A stretch of DNA of 64,000 nt, taken from Megalobrama amblycephala. Lineage: Eukaryota > Chordata > Actinopteri > Cypriniformes > Xenocyprididae. The stretch spans positions 28,186,085 through 28,250,084 of the forward strand of contig NC_063061.1 in the NCBI RefSeq assembly GCF_018812025.1, given 5' to 3'. The notes under the pieces are model-generated. The model was not told the DNA's origin. It did not search any database and was given only the letters and a program-made list of their open reading frames with translations. The position numbers and the translations under genes were made by a program. This document shows, piece after piece, positions 12,501 to 23,485 of the stretch. Numbering within the stretch: position 1 is the first letter of the stretch; each line of letters opens with the position of its first letter.

Positions 12501-15500
12501 TCAAAAAAAAAATATGGTTTGATAACAAGGTTGCAAGTTTAAGCGCAAAATTCTCTTTAATCATAGTGCCGTTAAACAATACACTTTATCCCAGGTTTCT
12601 CTATGGGAAACATAGCGATGGGCAGAGAGGACTCGTAGCGCCCCTGACCTTCAGTAAGCATGTGGCTGCTATGTGTGGAATGCTTAATTAATGCTTATTG
12701 TTTCATCCTCCTCGGCAACTCAGTTACTCTCTGAATTGCACACAGAATTAAACAGTTTCTAAATCTGATTCATTCCATGGCCTGAATTCCAAATTCTAAA
12801 ATATAATATATATAAGTTTTTCTATTGTCATGCTTTTTTCACACTATAAAATGGATAAGAAAGAGAGAGTGCAATGCACACTCATTCAATATTGACAATA
12901 AAATAAAACGGAATATATTTAATTATATATAATAAAATATTTAAAAGGAGGAGGAGCACTGCAACCTCAACAAACAAGATTTTCTGCAGCCTCATTCCAT
13001 TCAAATAACATTCAAATAACTAATTTCTGATATCTGGCTGCCATCAAAATAGAAATTACAGTTGAAACACACTATATAGATGTATACTTGCCCTTAGGGA
13101 TAAACAAAGTAATACACCTATCAAAAGGGGAACTAGTTTTATATCTGACACAGTAATGGTAGTTTCTGTGGCGCCTGGCTGTGGTGTGACGTTTCTCGGG
13201 TTTTCTAGTTCCATCTTGGGACCTCAGCACAGAGGCATGTCACACAGATCAGGAAAACATGATTCGGCTGCAACTATAGCTCATGTATTTTTAATGAAGA
13301 TGATGTAACAGCATGTCGCTGTATCACATTCCACGCTCATACTGAGCACGTGTGAGTGCATAATCGAGTAAACGTTTGCGTGTTCTTCCTGCGTGTAAAA
13401 CAGACATATTTTAACACAAACATATGACAAATTATCAGATTATTGTTATGATATAATGATTCCAAGAATGTTTTTCTTTGACAACCTACGCTGCTGTTGG
13501 TATGCTGTAATATATGTACATCCTTCCTACCTAAGGTAAACCCTTGCACGTGAATAATAATTATGTTATGTGACGGTCACCGAGCAGACACAAATTATTG
13601 GCTCTCTGCTAATTAGAAGGTAAATTAACAATGTTCATGAATATTCTTCAGCTGGGCATTTCCAGAAGATTATCAAGCAATGTATGCATTACACATTTAA
13701 TATATCTTAATTTCATACAAGACACGTTGTGTGTTCAAAAACATCTAGTGCAATGGAATAGAACCAACATAGTCCAAAACATGTTTGGTTTACTTTTAAT
13801 TTTATCTTATATTTTTTCTGTTGACTTGGTTGGAAACTATAGCAGCAGGGTGAAATACAATTTGTGTGACAGTAAAGACATTTATTATGTCATTATTTCT
13901 ATTTCAAATAAATGCTGTTCTTTTGAACTTTTCATTAATCAAATAATCCTGAAAAAATGTGTTTGTCTCTCATTTAGCAATCGCAATGGCTTCGTTTCGC
14001 TCCAACGGCTTTCAGCTAGGGCTGTACGATATATCGCATGAGATTGTCACGCGCATTTCGTCAGTAAAGCCGGTTCCCTGATTGCCGCTAAATCGCCATC
14101 ACCTGCTTTCAAATGGAGCGCCATTTAATAGACAGAACCGTAGATCACTGACAAGCCACGCAATATCGCGTTCATTATCGAAGGCGATTCATCTGCGATA
14201 TGAACGCGATATTGCGTGGCTTGTCAGTGAACTACGGCTCTGTCTATTAAATGCTGCTCCATTTGAAAGCAGGTGATGGCGATTTAGGTAATCAGGGAAC
14301 CGGCTTTACTGACGAAATGCGCGTGACAATCTCATGCGATATATCGTGCAGCCCTACTTTCAGCCACACCCTGCATCATACTACAGTATTGTTAATAAAT
14401 CTTTAATACATTCTTCCCGAGTCCCATCGGATTCTTTCCGATGACAACACCTCCCATGATTCCATGAAATCAAGGCGCCATCAAGCTACACCTTTGTTTT
14501 GAATATGCGACCTCTAGTGGCGAAAAATTACATATTGTGCCTTTAAATAAACGCAGCCTTGGTAAGCATAAGAGACTTTAAAAACATTTCGAAAATCTTA
14601 CTGACACCAAACTTTTGAATGGTAGTGCATATAAATATTCATCACCGATTCAGTGCATGCCTAATTTACACAAGGTTATCTAATAAATCTGTATTACTCA
14701 ATGGAAGTTAAACAAATAGGATCTAAAATTCCACAAGATTTCTATCAATAAAAGATCTAAAGGAATTGCCAGACTGCTCCTCAGGGAGAACTTGCCATTC
14801 CTGTGAGCAGACGGTGTCTTGGGAACTGAGGTCTATAGGAGTAGAAAGGCACGATCATACCCAGCAAAGACAGGAATTCTGGGAACGAATGATGGGATCC
14901 CACAGGACTGAGAAAATGTTGTGTGGTAAACAGACCCGCTGACAAAGCTGACTCTAAGCCAACTTAATGGATGCTTGTCGCATACTAATGAAGCAATGTA
15001 TGTCATCTGCGTGTACTGTGTGTATTTTGCAATACTTTGGGATACTATGTCAACACGATGGGTTACTGGAGGGAAAATATTTGTGATCAACCAATGACTG
15101 ATACTAAGTTTGCTAGTATAATTCTGTGTAACAGTATTACAATATCTATTCAATGATGACAAAAATTGCTAAAAGTAAACAAACACTTATGTGAAGCACC
15201 ACTTCTGTTCAGGAGTGTTCACTCAAGCTACATTTACATACGCTCAATAAATCAGTTTATAATCGGATTGATGGATCACAGACTGAAAAGCCTGAAATAC
15301 CTCAATCTAGGGCTGGGCGATATGGACCAAAAATCACATCTTGGTATTTTTTATGCTGAATGGTGATATACGATATATATCTCAGGATGTTCTATGATTT
15401 TCTATTAGGATTAAAAAAGCCAAATTTTCTTTTCTGTATTTATTTTTTTAAAATTTGTTTCATATCCTGCCCGATCTTGTCCTAAAAAAATGTGAAAATT

Positions 15501-17301
15501 GAAGGCTATGAAAAAATATTGTGAATTTATCAATGTAAAAATGTAGGACAGGGACTTGGTTCTTTCCATCAGTTGCTGATTGGATAAAGACAAATCTGAA
15601 TGTGAGTTTGCAGTCGACTGTAAGAAAGGAGCGGTTTAAGCACACTAAATGATTGGAGAAGTCGGACATTTGACCTCAAGTTAGTTATGATATTTTAATT
15701 AAAGATTACGAGGTCAAAAAATAAAAAAAAGAACCATATGTATGGATAAATCATTCACAATAAGATCAATAACATGCATTTAATAAATAATATATAGGGT
15801 GAATTTTCATTTCATGCCGACTTTAATCAAATCAAGTTTACGATTTTGGGCAAATCTTATTTTCTGAAAGGTTTTCTCAGGAGAACTTCCTGAGAAAGTC
15901 AATCGAGGGATGTTGAGCCTTTCCCCTGCTGTTTAACATCCAAACACAAACATTGAACAAATGCTTAACTTTGATCATCCACCGTTTAACCTGCGGATGA
16001 ACATCGAGCTAGTAACATTCCTTTCTTTGTTTACGTTAAACATATCAAGACCCTAGTAAAAACATTGTGCAAAAATTATTAATTAACTTTGCCTACTCTT
16101 AAGTCACAGTTTCGGGGTTTGGACTAAAAGTACTTCAGTACTTTTCCACATAAAAACCTGGTATGCATACGTCACATATCTTTCCAGAAATTGCTGACAG
16201 GCCAATTTAACGTGATACAGACTTAAATATTGTACGTACAGTAGTACATGACTCAGGTCTCTCCTTTGGACTCAAATATCAAAGCATACATAAAAACTTC
16301 ACTGATATTAACACCTATGAGCAATACATGGCCTTGAACTATTTCACCATCAGCATTAAAAACTAAAAGACAGATCTAGTATGCCAGTTGAGAGAAGCAG
16401 TAATGACTAAAAAAACATGAATGCAGATCCAAATGAATCATGAACGAACACCTGCTTCCTGCTGCCCTGCTCAGACTCTCAATACAGTTGACCTGAATTT
16501 TCAGGGGTCACACAGGGGCCCTGTTATGACAAACAACATGATGTTGCGGTTGCTACAAAATCTGATGTAACATTATTAGAAACACTGTAACACTGATTTC
16601 ACCTAGTAACTAGAGATAATTCTTGATTATGATGCATTCATCATTGTGCCACATGGTTTCTTCAAGGCAATATCATGGAAAACTATTAATGTGCTGCTAC
16701 AAATAACACTTTCCTACTAACAGAGAAACAAAAACATCCATCATTCAGTCATTTATAGTGTCTATGTCAAGAATAACAACATCCAAAAGCATCTCAATTT
16801 TGGTAAAGCACACAACAGACTTAGAAATCATGGCATGTCAACCTGATATTTGACAGGTGAGCTGTCAATCATAAAAACCAACACATGTATGCATTACATC
16901 ACTTAAACCTAGAATAGAATTTGGTTAGTAATAGAAAGATAATTACGATTTGATGACAGCGGTACATTTTCTAACACTAACGTTAGATATCCCAGTTAAT
17001 CCATTGAAAAAATAGGTAAACACAAGCTGATGGCTAGTGTTGGCATTTAAATACTTAATAATAACCTTAATGTTTATATTTGTAATAATAAAATAATTCT
17101 ATTAGACTTAATGAAATTGATCCTGATCATTTGTCACACTGGAAACCCCATAACAATTGAAATCAGGTTATGAAAAATAATAAACATACAGTATTAATAT
17201 GGTGGGAGGCATGAACTGTCTTAAAGATGGTATGGTTTAGAAAAAACAGTACTTACTTCATCCTCTGAGAGTCCATAAATGGGTTCAAAATTCGTAGCCA
17301 T
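461..17301 (-). CDS. nedd4l: NEDD4-family HECT E3 ubiquitin ligase, N-terminal two coding exons (partial)
   Basis: The joined exons 17301-17257 and 534-461 encode the N-terminus of a NEDD4-type ubiquitin ligase: MATNFEPIYGLSEDE followed by NESRVLRVKVIAGIDL and AKKDIIGAS, the first strands of the C2 domain. In this family the C2 domain binds calcium and phospholipid and brings the enzyme to membranes; WW domains then bind PY motifs of channels and receptors, and a C-terminal HECT domain transfers ubiquitin. Only about 40 of the roughly 950 residues are here; the rest lies left of base 1. YGLSEDE, the RVKV strand and GID favour NEDD4L over NEDD4, which usually has RVRV and GIG, but a fish nedd4 paralogue is not excluded. 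The exons join in phase 0 with good splice sites across a 16.7 kb intron filled with transposons. Membership of the family is near certain; the exact paralogue is an inference. Confidence 0.88.
1584..2068. repeat. MITE-like repeat, family B
   Basis: The ends read ACACTCCTGTTCAAAAG and CTCAAACTTTTCAACAATAG, degraded inverted copies of the family ends (ACTACCATTCAAAAGTTTGG). Internal blocks such as TGAAGGATCATGAGACACTG and AAATTCAGCTTTGTCGTCAC recur in at least ten copies in the window. It is about 480 bp, AT-rich and has no coding capacity. The superfamily is not determined. Confidence 0.75.
2199..3249. mobile_element. Non-autonomous hAT element (TIR TAGGGGTGTGAC), copy 1
   Basis: Inverted termini TAGGGGTGTGAC and GTCACACCCCTA are flanked by a perfect 8-bp target duplication GTAATCAT (2191-2198 and 3250-3257), diagnostic of hAT transposition. 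It is 1,051 bp with no transposase. Short sequences such as ACGAGATTTCTC repeat near both ends. It belongs to the same family as 29861-30975, which is its inverted copy. Confidence 0.92.
3672..3901. repeat. Small inverted-ended AT-rich repeat (family D)
   Basis: It begins AATTCTCACTAATAACTATT and ends with the near inverse TAACTAGTTAATAGTGAGAAT, giving a 230-bp element. A second copy in inverse orientation lies at about 48541-48755 and shares the block around CCTACCCAATACCTAAACT. No coding capacity. Confidence 0.65.
5271..6246 (+). mobile_element. TTAA-flanked MITE, family E copy 1
   Basis: A 976-bp element starts AGGTGCCC and ends GGTCACCT, flanked on both sides by TTAA (5267-5270 and 6247-6250), the target used by piggyBac and Kolobok superfamilies. 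It is non-coding. The same family occurs at 36579-37522 in the same orientation and at 42668-43613 inverted. It lies inside the hAT element 4633-8717, so it is younger than that host. Confidence 0.85.
6523..7522. mobile_element. 1,000-bp MITE with 25-bp perfect inverted termini and TAA flanks (Harbinger-like)
   Basis: Bases 6523-6547 and 7498-7522 are exact inverse copies beginning AGCCGAGTTCAGACTGCACG. The flanking trinucleotide TAA (6520-6522 and 7523-7525) fits the TWA target of PIF/Harbinger transposons, though the superfamily is an inference. Subterminal TCGCCGA motifs repeat in both orientations. It is nested inside the hAT element 6297-8680. Confidence 0.85.
7127..7244. repeat. Short inverted repeat nested inside the 6523-7522 MITE
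   Basis: CTCAATCAGCTCCCTAG near 7132 is matched by CTAGGGAGCTGATTGAAAC near 7224-7241, giving a hairpin of about 118 bp. It may be a fourth-level MITE insertion or a part of its host element. The target duplication is not clear. Confidence 0.5.
10358..10731. mobile_element. hAT MITE (TIR TAGTGTTGTC)
   Basis: A 374-bp element with termini TAGTGTTGTC and GACAACACTA, flanked by GTTCTATC (10350-10357) and GTTCTAAC (10732-10739), a 7 of 8 target duplication. Most of the body is an imperfect palindrome: GATTGGCTACAATGATCAAC is matched by its inverse near 10602. The element at 41836-44866 is the same family, enlarged by insertions. Confidence 0.85.
12053..12262. repeat. Family B MITE fragment
   Basis: The central and right part of family B is recognised by CTGTGATGACAAAGCTGAAT, TTTGCTGCTCAAGAAA and the terminal CTGACCCCAAAG. 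The left end is absent. Confidence 0.7.
13895..14634. repeat. Family B MITE split by later insertions
   Basis: Family B sequence at 13895-13955 (AAATAAATGCTGTTCTTTTG) resumes at about 14542-14634 and ends CTTTTGAATGGTAGTG. The intervening DNA ends ACATATTGTGCCTTTAA, like the end of a TTAA-type element, and itself contains the palindromic hAT 14017-14356. That suggests three insertion layers; the middle layer's left end is not clear. Confidence 0.55.
14017..14356. mobile_element. Palindromic hAT MITE (340 bp fold-back)
   Basis: The termini TAGGGCTGTACGATATATCG and its near-perfect inverse are flanked by an exact 8-bp duplication CTTTCAGC (14009-14016 and 14357-14364). Nearly the whole element is one palindrome: the two arms of about 165 nt match with few differences, meeting near 14187. 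It cannot encode transposase and must be mobilised in trans. Confidence 0.92.
15308..15380. repeat. hAT terminal fragment
   Basis: TAGGGCTGGGCGATATGGAC followed by a CGATATATAT-rich subterminal stretch resembles the left end of the TAGGGCTGG-type hAT elements found elsewhere in the window. No matching right end is seen, so it is a relic. Confidence 0.5.
17257..17301 (-). CDS. nedd4l: nedd4l coding exon 1 with start codon
   Basis: Minus-strand ATG at 17301-17299 opens 15 codons reading MATNFEPIYGLSEDE, followed directly by a strong donor GTAAGT (17256-17251). The exon ends in phase 0. This N-terminus resembles the MAT...YGLSEDE start of vertebrate NEDD4L, which supports the choice of start. 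The open frame extends upstream, but it runs into a CA repeat and has no family similarity there. Confidence 0.88.
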
Positions 17302-17760
17302 AAAGCCAAGGGGCAATTTAATACACACATACACAAAAACACACACACACACACAAACACACTCGTGTGAAAGCTGGAACAATGGCAAAGTGTGTCCTCC
17401 TCCACCTCCTGTGAATGCAAGTTGATCCAAAGCAACGAAGTCTGAGACCAAAAACGATTATCCTTTTAAACCATATCGTGACAGAAGATGTACGTCCACC
17501 GGTTTAATCTCATTTAACGGCAGGAATTCGGTGGATACACGCTTAATTTCCCCAACAATATGATTTCCCCTCGTCAAGTGCAAACGCGAATCATTCACTT
17601 CCTCTCAAGAACCGAAACACTCCCCGCTGGAATGAGTGACAACTTACCGCGCCAATCACAGGGTTTTCCAAAACTCGGAGAGGACAGTCTAGCCAATCGG
17701 TGTCGACTGAGGGCGGGGCAATGTTGTTGCACTTTTGTGGAGTAATCAGGGATGGGTAGT
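17302..17760 (-). promoter_or_regulatory. nedd4l: Probable nedd4l 5' UTR and promoter region
   Basis: Upstream (on the minus strand) of the nedd4l start codon are a CA repeat (about 17325-17356) and then a stretch richer in CpG. It holds two CCAAT boxes (17652-17656 and 17693-17697, plus-strand orientation) and a GC box GGGCGGGGC (17711-17719), the usual parts of a TATA-less housekeeping promoter. A minus-strand donor-like GCG|GTAAGT at 17648/17647 could end a non-coding first exon, with an acceptor-like TTGTTCCAG near 17371. The alternative is one exon running straight into the ATG. The transcription start cannot be placed from sequence alone. Confidence 0.5.
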
Positions 17761-18261
17761 TTCCTACATCCCAATACAAGATCCATAATAGCTTCACGTT
17801 TGTATATATTGTATACATATCTGTGAGTGAGTCTGTCTGTGTATATTATGTTTATTAATACTTAGGCTTTTTAAAAAGTCACTAGCCTAAAAAGCTTCTT
17901 GAATCTTTAAGCTGGTAACAAGTCTCCAATAGCAGTGCTCTACCACCCTCTAGAGTTAGAAGAGCGATACTGCCAACATGTGCCAATTTATGATTAATGC
18001 CCAGCTTTGGTCAAAGTCCAACTGTTATCCATCATGATTCATTGTGCATGTAAAATAGCCTAGAGGAACGGAACTAAAAGATGTTTTCTGTTGGTTTCTA
18101 CTGGTATTTTATTGCTCTTGGCTTTTCTACACTGAAGTGATGTTTAACAGACTGAAAAATGAAAAGGAACACACACTTTTCAGGTCACATGAAGTAACAA
18201 GTGTGCATAAAAAGCAAAATGTATTAAAATGAATTTATAGTTTAAATAACTTTAATGAATA

Positions 18262-19010
18262 AATTCAATAAAGGGATAGTTCACCCAAAAATGAAAATTC
18301 TATCATCATTTTCTAACCCTCAAGTTGTTCAAAATCTGTATAATTTTCTTTGTTCTGTTGAACACAAAGGAAGATGTTTTGAAGAATGTGTTAAATTGTT
18401 AGTTCACCCAAAAATGAAAATTCTGTCATTAATTTCTCACCCTCATGGCGTTCCACACCCCTAAGACCTTCGTTAATCTTCGGAACACAAATTAAGATAT
18501 TTTAGTTGAAATCCGATGGCTCCGTGAGGCCTTCATATGGAGCAATGACCCTTCCTCTCTCAAGATCCATTAATGTACTAAAAACATATTTAAATCAGTT
18601 CATGTGAGTACAGTGGTTCAATATTAATATTATAAAGCCACAAGAGTATATTTGGTGTGCCAAAAAAACAAAATAACAATATTTAGTGATGGCCGATTTC
18701 AAAACACTGCTTCAGGAGCAGTGATTCGGAGCATAATGAATCAGCGTATCGAATCTTGATTCGGATCGTGTGTCAAACTGCCAAACTGCTGAAATCATGT
18801 GACTTTGGCGCTCCGAACAGCAGATTCGATACGCTGAATCATTATGCTCCAAAGCTTCCTGAAGCAGTGTTTTGAATCGGCCATCACTACATAAGTCGTT
18901 ATTTTATTTTTTTATTTTTTTTTTGGCGCACCAAAAATATTCTCATCGCTTTATAATATTATTGAACCACTATATCCATATTTATATAGATCAATGAATT
19001 TGCCATTAAT
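18262..19010. repeat. Family A MITE, long palindromic composite copy 1
   Basis: Family A blocks GTTCACCCAAAAATGAAAAT and GGAACACAAATTAAGATATT are on the left, and their inverse-type right half (GGCGCACCAAAAATATTC, then TATTGAACCAC) on the right. At the centre lies a second palindrome, AGTGATGGCCGATTTCAAAA ... GAATCGGCCATCACT (about 18686-18889). A partial extra family A start at 18262-18395 abuts the left end. It matches 53319-54010 in overall design. Confidence 0.75.
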
Positions 19011-19104
19011 ATGTCATCTAGTGACATTTAGCTACCAGTTTTAGCTACTTTCAATTGTTGGCAACACTAGTGGTCACATGACAATGACAACATGCTGAAT
19101 GTAG

Positions 19105-19562
19105 GCCCTGTCCCAAATAGCACACTTCATGTACACTTTCGGTCTTGTGGACTTACAATGGCACAAGACTGTAGGGTGTCTTATTAGTCATTTAAGCTTA
19201 AAGAAGGGTGCACGTGAGCGCCCCCTTTGCGGCTGCTATGCGCCCTCGATGCGCACTTCTGCTGAGCCCGCAAGACTGTGGCCCTGTCCCAAATGGCACC
19301 CTAAACCCTCACCGTCTTCCTCTGAGTCCGCACTTTTTAACGACGTAATGCCGCTTTGACTGCCGGGTAAAATCCCTCTGCGTAGCTCACAGTCTTGCGG
19401 GCTCAGCTGAAATGCGCATCGAGGGCGCTTAGCAGCCGCAAAGGGGCGCTCACGAGCACCCTTCTTTAAACTTAAATGATGAAAGGGACACCCTATAGTC
19501 TTGCGGACTTAACGGCCATTGTAAGTCCACAAGACCGAAAGTGAACATGAAGTGTACTATTT
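19105..19562. repeat. Large palindromic repeat (about 460 bp)
   Basis: CCCTGTCCCAAATAGCACAC at the left and the inverse GTGTACTATTTGAC at the right bound an imperfect palindrome. GGTCTTGTGGACTTACAATGG is matched by its inverse near 19515. The loop contains a second CCCTGTCCCAAATGGCACC start, suggesting two related elements fused. The open frame across it is not a gene. Confidence 0.7.
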
Positions 19563-20246
19563 GACTTTTCTTTTGGAATGCACTTCTGCCTCATCTTAAC
19601 AAGACAATCGAGGAGGCACCTTCGTCTTTTTTCCCCTGGTGTACCCTTTGCATTAATACGCATTCATTTACTGTAGTAACATTAAAAGCTACTGCTGGTC
19701 TTTTACGTTAAATATAATGTATATTGTGTATGTATTTGAAACATTTGAACGGACTCATAAAGGGAGCTGTAAAGTATTTTTGTTGAAGTACAATTTCATT
19801 TTGACCATAATAATGTAGCTACTAAATCTAACTTGTATAAGTATTACAGTAGTATAGAAAAAAAATATAGTATCCTTCATAACGAAGGGCCCTTTGAAGT
19901 GGCCAGTTTTGAGCACTTCCGACCCTTCAACACGGTGGCCATGATTGTTTTCACTCCGAAGTGCCCTTCGGAGGCCGATATATCCTGTTTGGAACGCACC
20001 ATATGGATTACATTCATACTACACACGTTCATACTATATAGAACATACTTTTTAGGTGTTTTACTTATTCAAAATAAGTAGGCTACATACTCAAAATAAG
20101 TAGCCTACATACTCAGACACGGCCAGAAAGTTTTTCCACCACATTTTCAAATTTTATCATTAAGTTGTGAAAACGTTATTTCTGAATGTTCTATGAACGT
20201 TCAAAATATCCAGTTTTTTAATGTTTTAAAAAAAAAATTCTTCGTA

Positions 20247-20735
20247 GTACGGAAGAGGATTAGGGCCAAGCAATAATAAAAAATAATACCATCTCGAGAT
20301 TAAACTCGTTAAATTACGAGAAAAAAACTCGTTAAATTTCGAGAAAAAAGTCGAGATAAAATGTTGAGAATAAACTCGTTAAATTACGAGAAAAAAATCG
20401 TTAAATTTCGAGAAAAAAGTGGAGATAAAATGTTGAGAATAAACTCGTTAAATTACGATCAAAAACTCGTTAAATTTCGAGAAAAAAGTCGAGATAAAAT
20501 GTTGAGAATAATTAAGTCATTAAATTATGAGGAAAAAAGTCGTTAAATTACGAGAACAAATTCGTTAAATTACGAATTTGTTCTCATAATTTAACGACTT
20601 TTTTTCTCGTAATTTAATGACTTTATTCTCATAATTTAATGACTTTATTCTCAACATTTTAACAACTTTAATCTCGAGATGGTTTTATTTTTTTTATTAT
20701 TGCTTGGCCCTAATCCTCGTACTCTTCCGTATTGG
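20247..20735. repeat. Inverted-ended element with a 69-bp tandem array
   Basis: The ends TACGGAAGAGGATTAGGGCC and GGCCCTAATCCTCGTACTCT face each other. Between them GAGATAAAATGTTGAG recurs at 20353, 20422 and 20491, an exact 69-bp period, made of smaller palindromic TCGTTAAATTACGAG units. Because 69 is divisible by 3, the array yields a false repeated open frame (20361-20546). Confidence 0.85.
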
Positions 20736-22705
20736 TTATATGAACGTTAAGGGAAATTTCGTTCTTCAAACAATATTATGGGAATGTTAGCCTATTTTTG
20801 AATGTTCAAAGTAGTAACATTCAAAAAACATCAGAAAAACTAAAATGTTTCAGAAAGAAAGAAAGAAGTTCATGAACGATGTATAGGCTAATATATGCTA
20901 AGTGCTAAACGTTTTGAGAACATTATTAAAGACCAGGTAACTTTGAATGAACGTTAACATTAGCTTCTAGAAAACGTTTTTCATAACGTTGAGAGAACTT
21001 TTCCAGAACGTTAGCTGGGTGAATGTAAGTTCTGTGAATGTTCCCTGTTAGCTGAGTAAATGTAATGAATGAGCTCGCTAAAGCTAACTTAATCACTAAT
21101 CCTTTATAAGCTCATTAAAGCCAAGTCAAAACATTTACTCATTGGAAATCAGTCTTCTTAAATTGGGAATTGATGTGGCATGTCAGCTCTTTTTATGAAC
21201 TAGTAGAGTCACCTGCAGTATGTTATTAAAAAAAAAATAATCTTATATTTATATTAGCTATACATACTAATTTAAATAATCATTTGTCACACTTTAGGAC
21301 TTTTTAAATAAAATGGTGACCAGTTAGGCTACAACACATAAAAATATAGGCTACTTTCCTTATACATTCATATACATTTCAATGTATAAACCTTGATGTT
21401 GAAACAGCTTCATATACTGTGCGTTTGAGAACTACCCATAAAGTTTAGCTATGTGCCAGTAGATGTCCCCGTATTACCGCTAAAACATCATTTGTCCTGG
21501 ATGAGTGGTAGGCTATATAGCCTACAACACAAGTACTGTGGTGTAATGCATTAAATAGGGCTTTATTTAGTTTAGGTTCATATGACTGGTTAATAAAACT
21601 TTTGTCAAATATATTGTTAATTCACTGTATAAATACATGCAGCTTGGTTTAATAAATTACTTTGAGAAAGTGGTATTGAATTCAGTAAAGCTCTTAATAC
21701 TGACTCATGACCATCAGACAACATTACACATAAGTGAGTAATCCCCTGTTAACCTTAAACTACTGAGCTAGGATAATTATAATGGGTCACCTGTGCCAAT
21801 ATGCATTATGTCAATGTTAGTTCAAGTTCAAACACTTCATGATTTTGTAAAAAAAAAAAAAAAAAAAAAATCCATAACACAATGGACACATCAACTCTAT
21901 TTCCAGATGGTAGAATTACGTAACACCAAAACACGTTGAGTTGAGCAGAGGAGGATTTTTTTTTTTTTTTTTTTTTTTTTTGAATCTCCTTTGCCCCACT
22001 CCCTCACCCACACAGCCATGAGCTGAAATGTCTTTCCTTGGTTGGGAAACGGTTACTTGCTTGAGGGTTTTCGGATGTGGTTGATGGAAATCTCACTAGT
22101 GCAGTTGTGCAGGAGTGGAAAGTTCTAGAAAGAAGAGCACAGATATTGGGAGAATGAGATCAGATTGATTAGGAGCAGAGTTTAATCTTCCTTTTTTACA
22201 CACACAACTGTTTCTTTTTTTTTTTTTTTTTAAGCTCTTCATCACCTCAACTAAACTTCAATCACTCTTAATGCAGAAGGGGTCAGAGTTCATTGGCAGG
22301 GCCATGATGTTAATGCATGTGGACAGATTCAGTTTAATGGTGTGTTTTATATTTGGATAGCCACATTTTTAGGTCATTGTAAATTCCTGGATTTATTGCA
22401 CGATGGAAGAGAAGATAAATGCTGTCATTTACAGTAGGGTAAGAGGAATGACTTTTATGTACTAGTCTTTTATTTTGTACAGTTTCATTGATGCCACAGA
22501 CATTCATTGATATACTGTAGAAAAAGCAGACAAATTAACATTTTATTGTTTACAAGTGCATGAATGGATTTGTTGCTTACAATATGTTTCAGTTAAGTAC
22601 CAACTTTACTGACATATTACCAATAACTGACATACTGGACAATAAGAGTTTTGAGCTATTAAATGAATGTGGTTAGCAAATCTCTCAGATCATTTGAGAA
22701 TTTAA

Positions 22706-23485
22706 AGGGATAGTTCACCCAAAAATGAAAATTTGATGTTTATCTGCCTACCCCCAGCGCATCCAAGATGTAGGTGACTTTGTTTCTTCAGTAGAACACA
22801 AATGATGATTTTTAACTCCAACCGTTGCCGTCTGTCAGTCAAATAATGCTAGTGGATGGGAACTTCTAGTATAAGAGTAAATAAAACTTGCATAGACAAG
22901 TCCAAATTAAACCCTGCGGCTCGTGACGACACATTGATGTCCTAAGACATGAAATGATCGGTTTGTGTGATAAACCGAACAATATTTATATCATTTTTTA
23001 ACTCTAATACACCACTATGTCCAACCGCGTTCAGCATTCGCTTAGTGAGGTCTGATCGCGCTCTGACAACGACAGTAATGTCTAGCACTCATTGAAGTAT
23101 ATGCACGAGACATCACTGCCGCTGTCAGAGCGCGATCAGACCTCACTAAGTGAATGCTGAACGCGGTTGGACATAGTGGTGTATTAGAGTTAAAAAATGA
23201 TATAAATATTGTTCGGTTTATCGCACAAACCGATCGTTTCGTGTCTTAGGACATTAATGTGTCGTCACGAGCCGCAGGGTTTAATTTGGACTTGTCTATG
23301 CAAGTTTTATTTACTCTTATAGTAGAAGTTCCCATCCACTAGCATTATTTGACTGACAGACGGCAACGGTTGGAGTTAAAAATCATCATTTGTGTTCTAC
23401 TGAAGAAACAAAGTCACCTACATCTTGGATGCGCTGGGGGTAAGCAGAAAAACATCAAATTTTCATTTTTGGGTGAACTATTCCT
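22706..23485. mobile_element. 780-bp near-perfect palindromic MITE with TTAA flanks (family A ends)
   Basis: It starts AGGGATAGTTCACCC and ends GGGTGAACTATTCCT, flanked by TTAA (22702-22705 and 23486-23489). Two arms of about 375 nt are nearly identical inverses, around a loop of roughly 25 nt near 23075-23100. The termini are family A; the interior is unlike the other family A copies. There is no open frame of interest. Confidence 0.9.

Larger units (their letters stand above)
535..17256 (-). other. nedd4l: nedd4l intron 1 (16.7 kb, mostly repeats)
   Basis: No further exon is recognised here. The intron holds the repeats listed separately at 1584-2068, 2199-3249, 3672-3901, 4633-8717, 10358-10731, 12053-12262, 13895-14634 and 15308-15380. 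The remaining stretches (535-1583, 3902-4624, 8726-10349, 10740-12050, 12263-13890, 14636-15300 and 15381-17256) are AT-rich and show no gene to me. Bases 8747-8880 have a SINE-like look (ATCTTTATCCAAAGCAAC then CTTACTCAAGAAC) but no clear ends. Bases 1-460 are the next nedd4l intron, with a short CA run near 346-367. Confidence 0.8.

Noticed and set aside
13631..14041. A 136-codon open frame
   Set aside because: It runs through family B MITE sequence into the start of the palindromic hAT element; no domain is recognisable.
14082..14276. A 64-codon open frame
   Set aside because: It lies across the centre of a palindromic hAT MITE and has the base composition of the repeat, not of a gene.
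17221..17451. Full upstream extension of the nedd4l first open frame
   Set aside because: Codons upstream of the ATG at 17301 pass through a CA repeat and share nothing with the family; translation is expected to start at MATNFEP.
20361..20546. A repetitive 61-codon protein with 23-residue repeats
   Set aside because: The repeat is a by-product of a 69-bp DNA tandem array inside a transposon-like element, in frame only because 69 is divisible by 3.
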